From NCBI RefSeq assembly GCF_022965805.1, contig NC_133103.1, positions 29,254,329 to 29,318,328 on the forward strand: a stretch of DNA of 64,000 nucleotides, in the 5' to 3' direction. Position numbers and translations under genes: made by a program. The DNA comes from Primulina eburnea. Taxonomy: Eukaryota; Streptophyta; Magnoliopsida; Lamiales; Gesneriaceae. Shown here in pieces: positions 35,697 to 47,350 of the stretch. The notes under the pieces were generated by a model, which searched no databases, was not told where the DNA came from, and was given only the letters and a program-made list of their open reading frames with translations. Positions within the stretch are counted from its first letter, which is position 1; each line of letters begins with the position of its first letter.

Positions 35697-37602
35697 TGTA
35701 AGGCTCGAGATTATTAGTTTTCATTAAAATAATATTCGGAAGATATGGGAATGCATGACGTGCGAGGAGAGGAGAAAAGACATGAGAATTAAGAGGTTGC
35801 AAGACCGCACCCGCACCTAAAACAGGAGTGCACCCGCGGTCCTAAATTATGGATTTTAGCAAGAAAAATCGAAGCCACACCGCACCCGCGGTGCTAGGAG
35901 ACACCGCACCCGCGGTGGATGTCTAGTAGGGTGCCTAATTTTGACATTGCAAGACCGCACCCCGCGGTGCAAGTAGACTGCACCCGCGGTCTTGCAGGGG
36001 CCGCACCCGCGGTCGCTACTTTTGGAAAATGATAAGATTGCCGAGAGCATAGCGCACCCGCGGTGCTAACGTGACCGCACCCGCGGTGCTGCATGCGAGA
36101 AGTCCACCCCTTCTTCTTAACGTGACACATGACATGGTATATATATAGAATGGTGCTGATTCGTCTTTCTTCATTTCAGCAGCTGAAGAACCGAGATTTC
36201 TCTCAAGATTCCTCAATTTCTTCAAGGTTTTGAGGTAAGATATTTTAAGATTTAGCCACCCGAATTTAGTTCCGATTTCGGTTTTGAACTCCTTGCATCA
36301 AAGGCTATCAAAGGGTGTAAGTTTCCTTCAATTACAACATGTTTTGATTCATATGTGTTGGGAGAATTATGATTGGAGTTAAGAAATATGTTCTTATGAT
36401 TATAAGGATTGTAGATTTGAAACCGGAACGAAGAAATGATATCGAACTCAATTGTTATGAGTTTTAGCATATATTGACATGAGATTATGCAGATTTTGAG
36501 ATCTTGACATAGATATTATAATGATTTTGAGTTGAGAATTGTACAATGTTGATATATGTTGAATTGGAGTAAACGGTATCGAAGAATTATGTCGTTATGC
36601 CATCGATTTATACCGAGATTGATTAAGAATTGTATAAGACATGTTGTGAGTTGTTTGTTGATATGGTATCTATCAACAATTGCCATTTCAGATTTGGAGT
36701 GACAGAGTTGGTATCCTGACTTCGAGACTTCGATTTATTTCACAATAAGAAAGGTATAAGCCATGTTTTGTTTGGGGAGATACAACTCAAATGAGATCAC
36801 ATTTGAGTTTCCCAACCAAAATCACATACTAGATTTATTGTTTATCTTGAATTATGATTGTGATTTGTTTATAGACTCGTATTCAAATCTTTTGAGATGA
36901 TTATGCATTGTTTACATATTGTTGTGCATTGCATTTAAGATAGGGAGTCTTGACAGATCCGTCAAACTTCTAGATGTTCGGTGATATCACAGCTTAGGGG
37001 AAGATCATTCTCCTATTGTAGATGTGGATACAGATCAGGCCGAAGTCTAGGAATAAGACATACCGTCACCCCGATTGGGAGGGTAGGTGATAGATCGTCT
37101 TATTCACACCGAGATCCCTAGAGTTCTAGTCGAGTCGAGTCCAGACATGGTTTGATTCGCATTGCATTGCATGTTTATATGGATGACATTCATTATAGCA
37201 TGTTTCATGTTTAGTTTGATATATGCATGTATACATGTTTATACTGGGATTTGTTCTCACCGGAGTTTCCGGCTGTTGTTATGTTTGTATGTGTGCATAA
37301 CAACAGGTGGGGCAGGATCTGGGTCGAGACAGAGACGAGATTGATATAGCGTGGAGACTACGGGCGCAGCAGAGGACTAGTGGTTTTTAGTAGACTTGGA
37401 CTATTTGTAGTTGCTTTATTGTATTAAACACTAGTCGGATGAATGTACTATAATAAGATATGCTTGTATGTTGTAATATAAATAAGACTTGTGCTTGTGT
37501 ACATACATTAGAATTGATGTTGTAAAGAAAAAATTTGACCCACTTTTTATATAAATGATCCATTTAATCCCAAATAACAGAGTTAGAGCCCGGGTCCCCA
37601 CA
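35697..37602 (+). repeat. 5' LTR of element G
   Basis: 1906 bp from TGTAAGGCTCGAG to ..GGGTCCCCACA. The promoter region holds nine copies of the ACCGC-ACCC-GCGGT box (about 35803-36090) and a TATATATATAG box at 36138-36148. Several boxes differ between the two LTRs, and many changes are C to T or G to A. Minus-strand ORFs with repeated RGCG peptides are by-products of the boxes. Confidence 0.95.
35803..36090 (+). repeat. Promoter box array in 5' LTR of G
   Basis: Nine units built on ACCGCACCCGCGGT, spaced 20-55 bp, ending about 50 bp upstream of the TATA box. The copy of this array in the 3' LTR is at about 42600-42890. Same design as in solo LTR E. Confidence 0.9.
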
Positions 37603-37607
37603 ACAGG

Positions 37608-37620
37608 TGGTATCAGAGCG
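37608..37620 (+). other. Primer-binding site of element G
   Basis: TGGTATCAGAGCG, complementary to the 3' end of initiator-methionine tRNA, five bases after the LTR end. Confidence 0.9.
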
Positions 37621-37864
37621 ATAGATCCTTTAGATTGAGATAAGATAGAATGAGCGGGGTAGATCGAGTCTTCTTCCTTGCCTTATGATGTGCTAGCATG
37701 ATTTATTGCTTTCATTATTGCATGTTGTATGATTATCTGACTTGTATTACAGCATGTGTTAGTAAAGACTGAATCAGAACCGATTCTGGATCAGAGGTAA
37801 ATGATCAGAGGAGGACTGAGACAGTTTGTATAGCTTGTATACTAATTTGTTGAATAGCAGATAC

Positions 37865-39303
37865 ATGCCTCCTAGAAGAGCAGCAGTGCCTCTACGACCC
37901 ACAACACCAGAACAGGGTAGCACATCCGGGGATCCAATGGATGTTACTGCTACACCCATGGAGACTATGTTAAAACGATTCCAGTCCTTCAGACCACCTA
38001 CCTTACGGGGTACAGAAAACGCCATCGAATGTGAAAGCTGGTTGGAGGATATCGAGATGTTGTTTGAGTCTCTACAATACAGTGATGAGAAAAGAGTGAA
38101 ACTCATTGGCCATCAACTGCAAGACGTGGCTAAGAATTGGTGGTTGAACATCGAAAGAGCATTGGAACAGCGTGGCATGGAGATTACATGGAAAGTGTTC
38201 AAGACAGAGTTTTATCAGCGATTCTTTCCTATATCCTACCGTAAAGATAAAGGCGCTGAGTTTGCAAACTTGAGGCAAGGGCAACTGAACATCGAAGAGT
38301 ACGTCGTTAAATTTTCTTCCTTGCTTCGTTTTGCACCTCACGTTTCAGGTAATGATGAGGCCGTGGCATATCAGTTCATAAACGGCTTAAATCATGATAT
38401 CTTTACGTTGGTAAATACTGGAAGACCCAACAATTTCGCTGAGGCATTGAACCGTGCCAAAGGAGCAGAAGCAGGACTGCTTAGGCAACGGAGTGTTCCG
38501 TATGTTGCCCCGAGTCCGAGACCGCCACTACCTCCAGCACAACCTCCTCTTAGATTTGATAGCGTCGGTAGTAGTAGCGGGCGAAAGGATCAGTTGAAAG
38601 CAAAAGGAAAGCAGTTTAAAAGACCTGGGAGCAGTTCGTCGAGCTCCAGTGGATCCAGACAGAGTGGTTTTGATCTGAATACAAGGTATACAGGTGTCTA
38701 CTGCAGTTCTTGTGGGGGTAGACATGCGACTGAACAGTGCCAGGGAGTGACAGGGAGATGCAACATATGTAGGCAACAGGGGCACTTCGCCAAAGTGTGT
38801 CCCCAGAGAAGCTCACAGAGATTTCAAGGTGTAGGGTCATATGCATCGGTAGCTCAGCCTGAGAGGCAAGCTTCATCTGTTCACTCATTTCAGCCACCAC
38901 AGTCACAGACGCAGCTCAGAGGCAGAGGTAGCCAGACCGTGAGCCAGCCTCCTCGACAACAGGCTCAGGTATTTGCATTGACAGAGGAGCAAGCACAGGA
39001 TGCCCCAGATGATGTCATAGCAGGTAATTGTTCTCTTTGCGGTTATCCTGCCTATATATTGATAGATACGGGTGCATCGCATACATTCATCTCAGAACGA
39101 TTTGCATTATTTCATTCCTGCCTGTTGAGTCTTTGTTGGATGTCGTGTCGATTACTTCTCCGTTAGGAAGCGGTTTGATAGCTGTGACTACGGTTAGACA
39201 TTGCATCTTACAATTTGAGGGTCATGAACTTGATCTAGATTGCATAGTACTTGGGTTAGATGATTTTGATTGCATTGTTGGGATTGACATGTTAACTAAG
39301 TAG
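37865..39303 (+). pseudogene. Element G gag and protease
   Basis: The chosen start is the ATG of MPPRRAAVPLRP at 37865, a usual Gag start in this clade, although an upstream in-frame ATG at 37826 exists. Gag core at about residues 45-180 (AKNWWLNIERALE, FKTEFYQRFFP, QGQLNIEEYVVKF). Two zinc knuckles (CSSCGGRHATEQC and CNICRQQGHFAKVC) follow, then the protease active site LIDTGASHTFIS near 39060. A 1-base frameshift near 39110-39120 moves the protease C-terminus to another frame (39120-39300, FDCIVGIDML). A TAG at 39301 stands where the family has tryptophan. Gag itself is intact. Confidence 0.9.
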
Positions 39304-42300
39304 AGAGCCACCGTGGATTGTTTCCACAAGATTGTCAGATTCAGACCAGAAATGGCAGAAGAGTGGAAATTCTACGGGAAGGGTTCCAGATCCCGGATTC
39401 CCTTGATTTCGGCTTTGACTATGAATAGATTGTTGCAGAGAGGAGCAGATGTGTTCCTTGTTTATGCTGTAGATGTACAGAAATCGAGCCCGGCATTAGC
39501 AGATTTGCCAGTGGTACTGGAATTTTTAGATGTGTTCCCAGATGAAATCCCAGGGTTACCTCCAGCTCGAGAGGTAGATTTTAGCATAGATCTTATACCA
39601 GGTACTGTCCCTATATCCCGAGCTCCATATAGGATGGCGCCTGTTGAACTGAAAGAACTGAAAGCACAATTAGAAGATCTACTGGCCAAAGGGTATATCC
39701 GTCCTAGTGTATCTCCTTGGGGCGCACCAGTACTCTTTGTGCGGAAGAAAGATGGATCGATGCGATTGTGTATAGATTATCGACAATTGAACAAAGCGAC
39801 AGTGAAGAATAAATATCCCTTGCCGCGCATCGACGATCTATTTGATCAATTACAAGGATCCTCTGTTTATTCTAAGATCGATTTTCGATCCGGATATCAT
39901 CAGCTCAGAGTTCGAGATGTAGACATACCGAAGACAGCATTTCGAACCAGGTATGGACATTACGAATTTATTTTCATGCCTTTTGGTTTAACAAATGCTC
40001 CAGCGGTATTTATGAGCTTGATGAATCGAATCTTTCAGAGGTATTTGGATGATTTTGTGATTGTTTTCATTGATGACATTCTGGTGTATTCAAAGAACAG
40101 AAATGAGCATGCAGAGCATCTCAGAATTGTGTTGCAGACCTTGAGGAATGAGAGATTGTATGCTAAATTGTCAAAGTGTGAGTTTTGGTTGAATCGAGTT
40201 ATCTTTTTGGGACATATCATATCTGGAGATGGTATTGCTGTAGATCCAAGTAAAGTGGAAGCTGTGATCAGCTGGCCAAGACCGACTTCGGTGCCAGAAA
40301 TACGCAGTTTCATGGGTCTGGCAGGATACTATAGACGATTTATCAAAGATTTTTCCAGTATTGCAAAACCAATCACCCAGTTGACACAAAAGAATGCGCC
40401 ATTTATATGGTCTGAGGATTGTGAGTCTAGCTTCGTGGAATTGAAGAAGAAGCTGACTAGTGCTCCAGTACTGACGATACCTTCAGGTACGGGTGATTTT
40501 GTTGTATATTGTGATGCCTCTCACAGAGGTTTGGGATGTGTTCTTATGCAGCGAGGTCATGTGGTCGCATACGCCTCGAGACAACTGAAGCCACAGGAAG
40601 TTCGATACCCCATTCATGATCTTGAATTGGCGGCTATCGTATTTGCACTAAAAATCTGGCGTCATTATCTGTACGGCGAGAAATTTGAGATTTACTCAGA
40701 TCACAAAAGCCTGAAGTATCTATTTTCGCAATCCGAACTGAATATGCGGCAGCGTAGATGGCTTGATCTCCTGAAAGACTTTGATTGCGAGATCAAATAT
40801 TATCCAGGAAAGTCAAATGCAGCAGCGGACGCCTTGAGTCGAAAGGTTTGTTCCCTATCCTTATCGACGATAGGTGTTACAAAGTTAGTTGAAAATTGCT
40901 GTTTGTCTGGATTAGAATTTGGTACAGATAGTAGGCCACTACCACTTTCCACCATTCATGTTGAAACTGATTTGATTTGGAGGATTAAAGAAGCACAAAG
41001 AACCGATCAGAATGTACAGAGATCGATTCAGATGGTCAGAATGGGACATCTTTCAGAATACCAGGTACGTGATCATGTACTGTATGTGAATAACCGTCTT
41101 GTCGTGCCAGATATTTCAGATTTGAGACATCAGATTCTATCAGAAGCACACTATAGTCGGTTTAGCATTCATCCTGGTGGTCGAAAGATGTACAATGACT
41201 TGAAGACACAGTTCTGGTGGAAGCAAATGAAGCCAGATATCGCAGAATTTGTGTCAAAGTGCTTGAATTGCCAGCAAGTGAAAGCCGAGAGGAAGAAGCC
41301 CAGAGGTTTACTTCAGAGTTTAGCTATTCCAGAATGGAAATGGGATCACATTTCCATGGATTTCGTGACGAAGTTACCTCGATCATCTAGAGGCTGTGAT
41401 GCGATTTGGGTCATCATTGATCGACTGACCAAATCAGCTTGCTTTATTCCGTACAGAATGACTTATCGACATGATCAGATGGCGGAGATATATGTCCGAG
41501 AGGTAGTCAGATTACATGGTGTGCCGAAGTCTATCGTATCAGATCGTGATCCATGATTCACTTCACACTTCTGGCACAGTTTACAGCAGGCCTTCGGTAC
41601 GACATTACACCTGAGTACTGCTTATCATCCTCAGACAGACGGACAGTCAGAACGGACTATCCAGACTTTAGAGGATATGTTGAGAGCCGTAGTGCTAGAT
41701 TTTGGCACTAGTTGGCAAGATTCCCTACCTCTTTGTGGATTCTCTTATAATAATAGCTATCAGACGAGCATTGAGATGGCACCGTTTGAAGCTTTATATG
41801 GTAAGAAGTGCAGATCTCCGTTATACTGGGATGACTTCTCAGAGGTACCAGAACTTGGGCCAGATATGATTCGTGATATGACTGAAAAGGTGAAAGTCAT
41901 TCAGAGGAGAATGAAGACGGCACAAGATAGGCAAGCCAAATACGCCAATGTCAGACGTAGACCGTTGGTATTTGAGCAAGGAGACCGAGTATTTTTAAAG
42001 ATTTCCTCATTCAGAGGCGTTGTCAGATTTGGTAAGCGTGGAAAATTGTCTCCTAGATACGTCGGTCCTTACGAGATCTTAGAGAAGATTGGCGACCGAG
42101 CCTATAGACTTGCTCTTCCTCCTTCGTTATCCGGGATACATGATGTCTTTCATGTGTTAATGTTGCGTAAGTATATGCCAGATATTTCTCATGTCATTCA
42201 GCCTGACGAAGCTGAGCTCGATTAGACCTTGAGCTATGTTGAACAACCGATACAAATTCTTGATCGGAAGGAAAAGAAGCTCAGAACGAAGATTATTCCT

Positions 42301-42396
42301 CTAGTAAAAGTCCAATGGAGTCGTCATGGCATCGAAGAAGCAACTTGGGAAACAGAAGCAGACATGCGACAGAAACATCCCGAGTTATTTACTTGA
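39304..42396 (+). pseudogene. Element G pol: RT, RNase H, integrase, chromodomain
   Basis: From 39313 a 747-codon open frame gives reverse transcriptase ([32 protein letters not shown], catalytic FIDDILVYS), RNase H ([33 protein letters not shown]) and integrase with its HHCC finger ([18 protein letters not shown]) and core ([12 protein letters not shown]). TGA at 41554 stands where the family has arginine, so it probably arose from CGA. The core continues with HPQTDGQSERTIQ to 42222, where TAG ends the frame. The chromodomain (EEATWETEADMRQKHPELF) finishes at 42396. Only stops separate the parts, so decay is slight. Confidence 0.92.
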
Positions 42397-42494
42397 TGTA
42401 AGTATTTATTCAGTATTGATTATATTACTTGTCATGTATGTTTGATAATTGCCTACGATTTCGAGGGCGAAATCATTTCTTAGAGGGGGAGAAA

Positions 42495-44401
42495 TGTAAG
42501 GCTCGAGATTATTAGTTTTCATTAAAATGATATTCGGAAGATATGGGAATGCATGACGTGCGAGGAGAGGAGAAAAGACATGAGAATTAAGAGGTTGCAA
42601 GACCGCACCCGCACCTAAAACAGGATTGCACCCGCGGTCCTAAATTATGGATTTTAGCAAGAAAAATCGAAGCCACACTGCACCCGCGGTGCTAGGAGAC
42701 ACCGCACACGCGGTGGATGTCCAGTAGGGTGCCTAATTTTGACATTGCAAGACCGCACCCGTGGTGCAAGTAGACCGCACCCGCGGTCTTGCAGGGGCCG
42801 CACCCGCGGTCGCTACTTTTGGAAAATGATAAGATTGCCGAGAGCATAGCGCACCCACAGTGCTAACGTGACCGCACCCGCGGTGCTGCATGCGAGAAGT
42901 CCACCCCTTCTTCTTAACGTGACACATGGCATGGTATATATATATAGAATGGTGCTGATTCGTCCTTCTTCATTTCAGCAGCTGAAGAACCGAGATTTCT
43001 CTCAAGATTCCTCAATTTCTTCAAGGTTTTGAGGTAAGATATTTTAAGATTTAGCCACCCGAATTTAGTTCCGATTTCGGTTTTGAACTCCTTGCATCAA
43101 AGGCTATCAAAGGGTGTAAGTTTCCTTCAATTACAACATGTTTTGATTCATATGTGTTGGGAGAATTATGATTGGAGTTAAGAAATATGTTCTTATGATT
43201 ATAAGGATTGTAGATTTGAAACCGGAACGAAGAAATGATATCGAACTCAATTGTTATGAGTTTTAGCATATATTGACATGAGATTATGCAGATTTTGAGA
43301 TCTTGACATAGATATTATAATGATTTTGAGTTGAGAATTGTACTATGTTGATATATGTTGAATTGGAGTAAACGGTATCGAAGAATTATGTCGTTATGCC
43401 ATCGATTTATACCGAGATTGATTAAGAATTGTATAAGACATGTTGTGAGTTGTTTGTTGATATGGTATCTATCAACATTTGCCATTTCAGATTTGGAGTG
43501 ACAGAGTTGGTATCCTGACTTCGAGACTTCGATTTATTTCACAATAAGAAAGGTATAAGCCATGTTTTGTTTGGGGAGATACAACTCAAATGAGATCACA
43601 TTTGAGTTTCCCAACCAAAATCACATACTAGATTTATTGTTTATCTTGAATTATGATTGTGATTTGTTTATAGACTCGTATTCAAATCTTTTAAGATGAT
43701 TATGCATTGTTTACATATTGTTGTGCATTGCATTTAAGATAGGGAGTCTTGACAGATCCGTCAAACTTCTAGATGTTCGGTGATATCACAGCTTAGGGGA
43801 AGATCATTCTCCTATTGTGGATGTGGATACAGATCAGGCCGAAGTCTAGGAATAAGACATACCGTCACCCCGATTGGGAGGGTAGGTGATAGATCGTCTT
43901 ATTCACACCGGGATCCCTAGAGTTCTAGTCGAGTCGAGTCCAGACATGGTTTGATTCGCATTGCATTGCATGTTTATATGGATGACATTCATTATAGCAT
44001 GTTTCATGTTTAGTTTGATATATGCATCTATACATGTTTATACTGGGATTTGTTCTCACCGGAGTTTCCAGCTGTTGTTATGTTTGTATGTGTGCATAAC
44101 AACAGGTGGGGCAGGATCTGGGTCGAGACAGAGACGATATTGATATAGCGTGGAGACTACGGGCGCAGCAGAAGACTAGTGGTTTTTAGTAGACTTGGAC
44201 TATTTGTAGTTGCTTTATTGTATTAAACACTAGTTGGATGAATGTACTAGAACATGATATGCTTGTATGTTGTAATATAAATAAGACTTGTGCTTGTGTA
44301 CATACATTAGAATTGATGTCGTAAAGCAAAAATTTGACCCACTTTTTATATAAATGATCCATTTAATCCCAAAGAACATAGTTAGAGCCCGGGTCCCCAC
44401 A
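42495..44401 (+). repeat. 3' LTR of element G
   Basis: 1907 bp, nearly identical to the 5' LTR. Starts after the purine tract and ends at GGGTCCCCACA, followed by GCAGA. Visible differences from the 5' LTR include changes in the promoter boxes (for example CCGCACCCGTGGT and GCACCCACAGT) and a cluster near 44245. Confidence 0.95.
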
Positions 44402-45400
44402 GCAGATGAGGGGACTATGTGGGCAGTATGTGGTCTAGCTCCCGTTGCAGACCAAGGAAGGTCAACTACCTTGTTCTCTTTAAGATAGGTTGATGCAATT
44501 TTCAATGGTTCTCCCATGTCACTCAACTGATCCTCAGCATCAGATACGAAACCTTGGGATTCCAGAATACTAAAAATCGAGGAAGGAAACGGGAGCTTCG
44601 TCGATTTCACCTTCTGCAAATTGTAGAACAGTATTGAAGACCAGCCGTCCAAAATTGAAGTTGAGCCCTGTTCCAATAGTAAAAAGAGTAATTGCTTGTG
44701 GTCGAGTGACCACAGTGGTGTTGGAAGAGGGCGTCCAATTTCGAATAGCAGTTTTGTGGAGGACTGAATAAAATGAGGTCAGATTTGCAGCAGCAAGGCG
44801 TTTGGGGAGATTTGGAAATTCAATGATGATGCCCCCCTGAGTTCGGATGTAACCTCGTCAATGTGCGGGAGCGAATCCTCGCTGTCAGGAGCAGGAGTGT
44901 TGTAGAACTTGTTGATGGTGTAATGAGAGAAATCATAGATGCAGTCTCGGAAAAACACCTTTCCAAACTTGACAGATCTCCCATCACCAACACTGAAGAC
45001 CAGATCGCAGTAGAATTCCAGGATTGGTCTTCACGCATAGGGCATCACTGAGTTGACAGTTGAATTTAATCGGCGGGATTGAAGAAAAGCTGTTAGGTTG
45101 TATTTCCTGTATGTTTCGAAGTCGATGTTGCGTTCGTCAATAAACTCTCGATGAGCATACAAGTACCATTGAACCACAGCTGCTTCAGTATAAAACTTAG
45201 AGGAAAAGGAGGTGGCAAGGTTGTAGTCATCCATATCATTGTTGGCAGCACCTGGCTCAACACCAGGCTCAACACCTTCGGATAGGCTTTTCTCAAAAGT
45301 CTCAGATTGACTATCGACACCTTTATCCACAAACGCTTGTTGTCCTCTTATGTTTTCAGGTGTTCTAACGATGGTGTTGACAACACTGTCAACAACACCA
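44402..45400 (-). pseudogene. Sirevirus extra (env-like) ORF, N-terminal and middle part
   Basis: Minus-strand reading from about 45400: a GVVDSVVNTIVR-type start region, then SFSSKFYTEAAVVQWYLYAH, NIDFETYRKYNLTAFLQSRR and, across stops and frame changes, LEFYCDLVFSVGDGRSVKFG, HIDEVTSELRGGI and NLTSFYSVLHKTAIRNWTPS. I recognise this as the 'putative plant transposon protein' type domain found in the extra ORF after pol in Sirevirus-like copia elements of asterids. This is recall, not a search. The ORF continues at 35696 beyond element G. Its upstream side, which should be pol, is replaced by a second element's 3' end. Confidence 0.6.
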
Positions 45401-46666
45401 GTGCTCTAACATGTTTAATTCAGGGGGAGATGAAATTTGACTCATGGGGAGACACACTCTAACGCACAGGGAGCTTAACTGACTGTGGTGCTTACCAAGA
45501 TTATCATTTTGGATGTTTTGTCCTGAAAGGCAAAAAAAGGAGATTGAAAGGAATATTTTATTCTTTTATTATTTTGATAAATTGATATCATCAATTTAAT
45601 ATTTTGCTTTTCTAGATTACGAAATCTTGCTTGATTTATTTCTAAATGATAGGATCTTGGTTGATTTATATCTAGATATTATAGGATTTGTTTTTAATAT
45701 GATTTTTATCTCCAAGATATTTTATCCTTGTTTGAAAGTGTTTTATAAATAATGAAAATATTGTTTCCATATTTTCTAGGACTCTTTTTCTAGGTCAAGC
45801 ATGGGATATAAATAAGTGAGCTTTTCACAACCGTACAAACATTGTGTGGAGAGAGAAAATATGGGTGCTTTCAGAGACTTTTCAGAGAGTTGGTAGAGAG
45901 AGGGCTTTTAGAGAGAGAGTTGGACTAGAGAGCTTTTCACATAAGAGAAATTAGAAGAGTCCAACATATATTTGCTTTACAGTTTTTGTGTGATCCTGTG
46001 ATCACTTTATTGTGCATGAGAGCTGGTGAAGGTTTTTGGGAGTGCACGTAAAGGTCGGCAGAGGAGTTCTTTCATAGAAGAAAAATACAAGAGCCGAGCC
46101 TTATTTTGATGAGACATTTTGGTGTGATCGGGAGAACAATTTATAGCGAGGAGAGCTGCTGGATTTTTCTAAACACAGAGTTCAGAGTATTAAAGATTCA
46201 TGTGAACAATTATGTGTTTGAGTCACAGACTTTTCGTGTTGCCGATTGGTGTCAGCAACACTCGAATAACAACACTGACGCAGAGTGTTGGACGAAGAGT
46301 GGTTTCTTTTGGTTTTAAGCAACACGTTTTTGTTTCATGCATCTAGTATTTACTTTGAGTGTTTGATGTATTTTTAATTCCTGAAAGTGTCGAGGAATTT
46401 AGTTTTGTTATTTTCACTAGTATTGTTTTGGTGTAAACGATTTATATAATTTTTCTAGTGAATCTTTTGTCATGAGACATCGCACAAATATTCGTACTTG
46501 TGTATAATTTAAAACTGATGTTTATTTATTAAAATTATATTTGGGTGTTAATAATTAATTTCCAATGTATGTTGTGTGCTCGTGTTGACAATACCAGAAC
46601 ATAACACTAACTTCTGATACACATATTATAATATTTTAATTGATTTCCTGTACGTTTATGAGCAAC
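45401..46666 (+). repeat. Sirevirus 3' end (Q): purine motifs and 3' LTR, opposite orientation to P
   Basis: In plus sense: TTCAGGGGGAGATG at about 45418, a GGGGAGAC string, then AAAAAAAGGAGAT directly before the LTR start TGAAAGGAATATTTT at 45545. The LTR runs to about 46651-46666 (..TTTCCTGTACGTTT, AACATAACACTAACTTCTGA). TATAAATAAG at 45807 is a likely TATA box. The sequence is the inverted counterpart of 35060-34170. The right end is uncertain by about 15 bases. The ORF at 46106-46318 is not supported. Confidence 0.7.
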
Positions 46667-47350
46667 AACTCGTTTCACATCCCCTACAGCATTCTTCATT
46701 TTATTGTGTGATGTTGGTTAATATTATATCTTTCAGTACTCTTTCGTAAGAAAAGTGAAACAAGATTACATGTCAAAAACCAAAACATCGATCACTCAAA
46801 CAGGCCAAACAACTGATCATGGTTCACCATTTTTTTCCCACAATACGCAACGTCTCACCGATTAATGAAATGAGACAAGGAAAAAAAATAACAAGACGTA
46901 CAAGTATATATTTCACTTAAACAACCTAATAATGTAAAACTTTCGAAACCTGATACTAGTTTTTTACATAAACAAATCCACTTGGTACTTTCTTAGGTTC
47001 AGTAGATACAGCGATATGCTAAAGTCACTTACCTGCATGAACACAAGCTCAAGATGTCCCGTCCCGGAAACTGAATCTTCAGCTTTCGACACATTAAGAT
47101 TATGTATTTATCTTAAATAAGTTATTGATAAGTTATTGTTACGCAATCGAGGTCCAACCATCCCTCTGAGATTCTCGTTCCAACCATCCCTCTGAGATTC
47201 AAGCTACTCTACATCAAGATCAATTAGACTTGCAACTCAGAGTTACAGTTTTCTGCGTGCCGAGTCACGTGAAAGTTACGTTCTCTTCACCCATGAAAAC
47301 ACAGGAACCTTCCTCACTAAAATTTGCTCGAGCAGAATCTTCTGAAAAAA
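46667..47350 (-). other. 3' flank and likely 3' UTR of the SPL14-like gene
   Basis: No ORF is seen. A 26-base direct duplication (CCAACCATCCCTCTGAGATT units at about 47156 and 47182) lies in the likely 3' UTR. The poly-A site cannot be fixed by eye. Confidence 0.5.

Larger units (their letters stand above)
35697..44401 (+). mobile_element. Full-length Tekay-like gypsy element G
   Basis: A complete 8.7 kb LTR retrotransposon: 5' LTR 35697-37602, PBS at 37608, gag-protease from 37865, pol to 42396 with a C-terminal chromodomain, purine tract TAGAGGGGGAGAAA at 42481-42494, 3' LTR 42495-44401. Flanking GCAGA at 35692-35696 and 44402-44406 is a perfect target-site duplication. It interrupts the Sirevirus ORF. 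By eye the two LTRs differ at some 25-30 positions, about 1.5%, so the insertion is recent. One frameshift and three stops break the proteins. Confidence 0.95.

Noticed and set aside
46106..46318. Plus-strand ORF of 70 codons
   Set aside because: Lies within LTR Q after the TATA box; no domain and no match to the inverted copy P.
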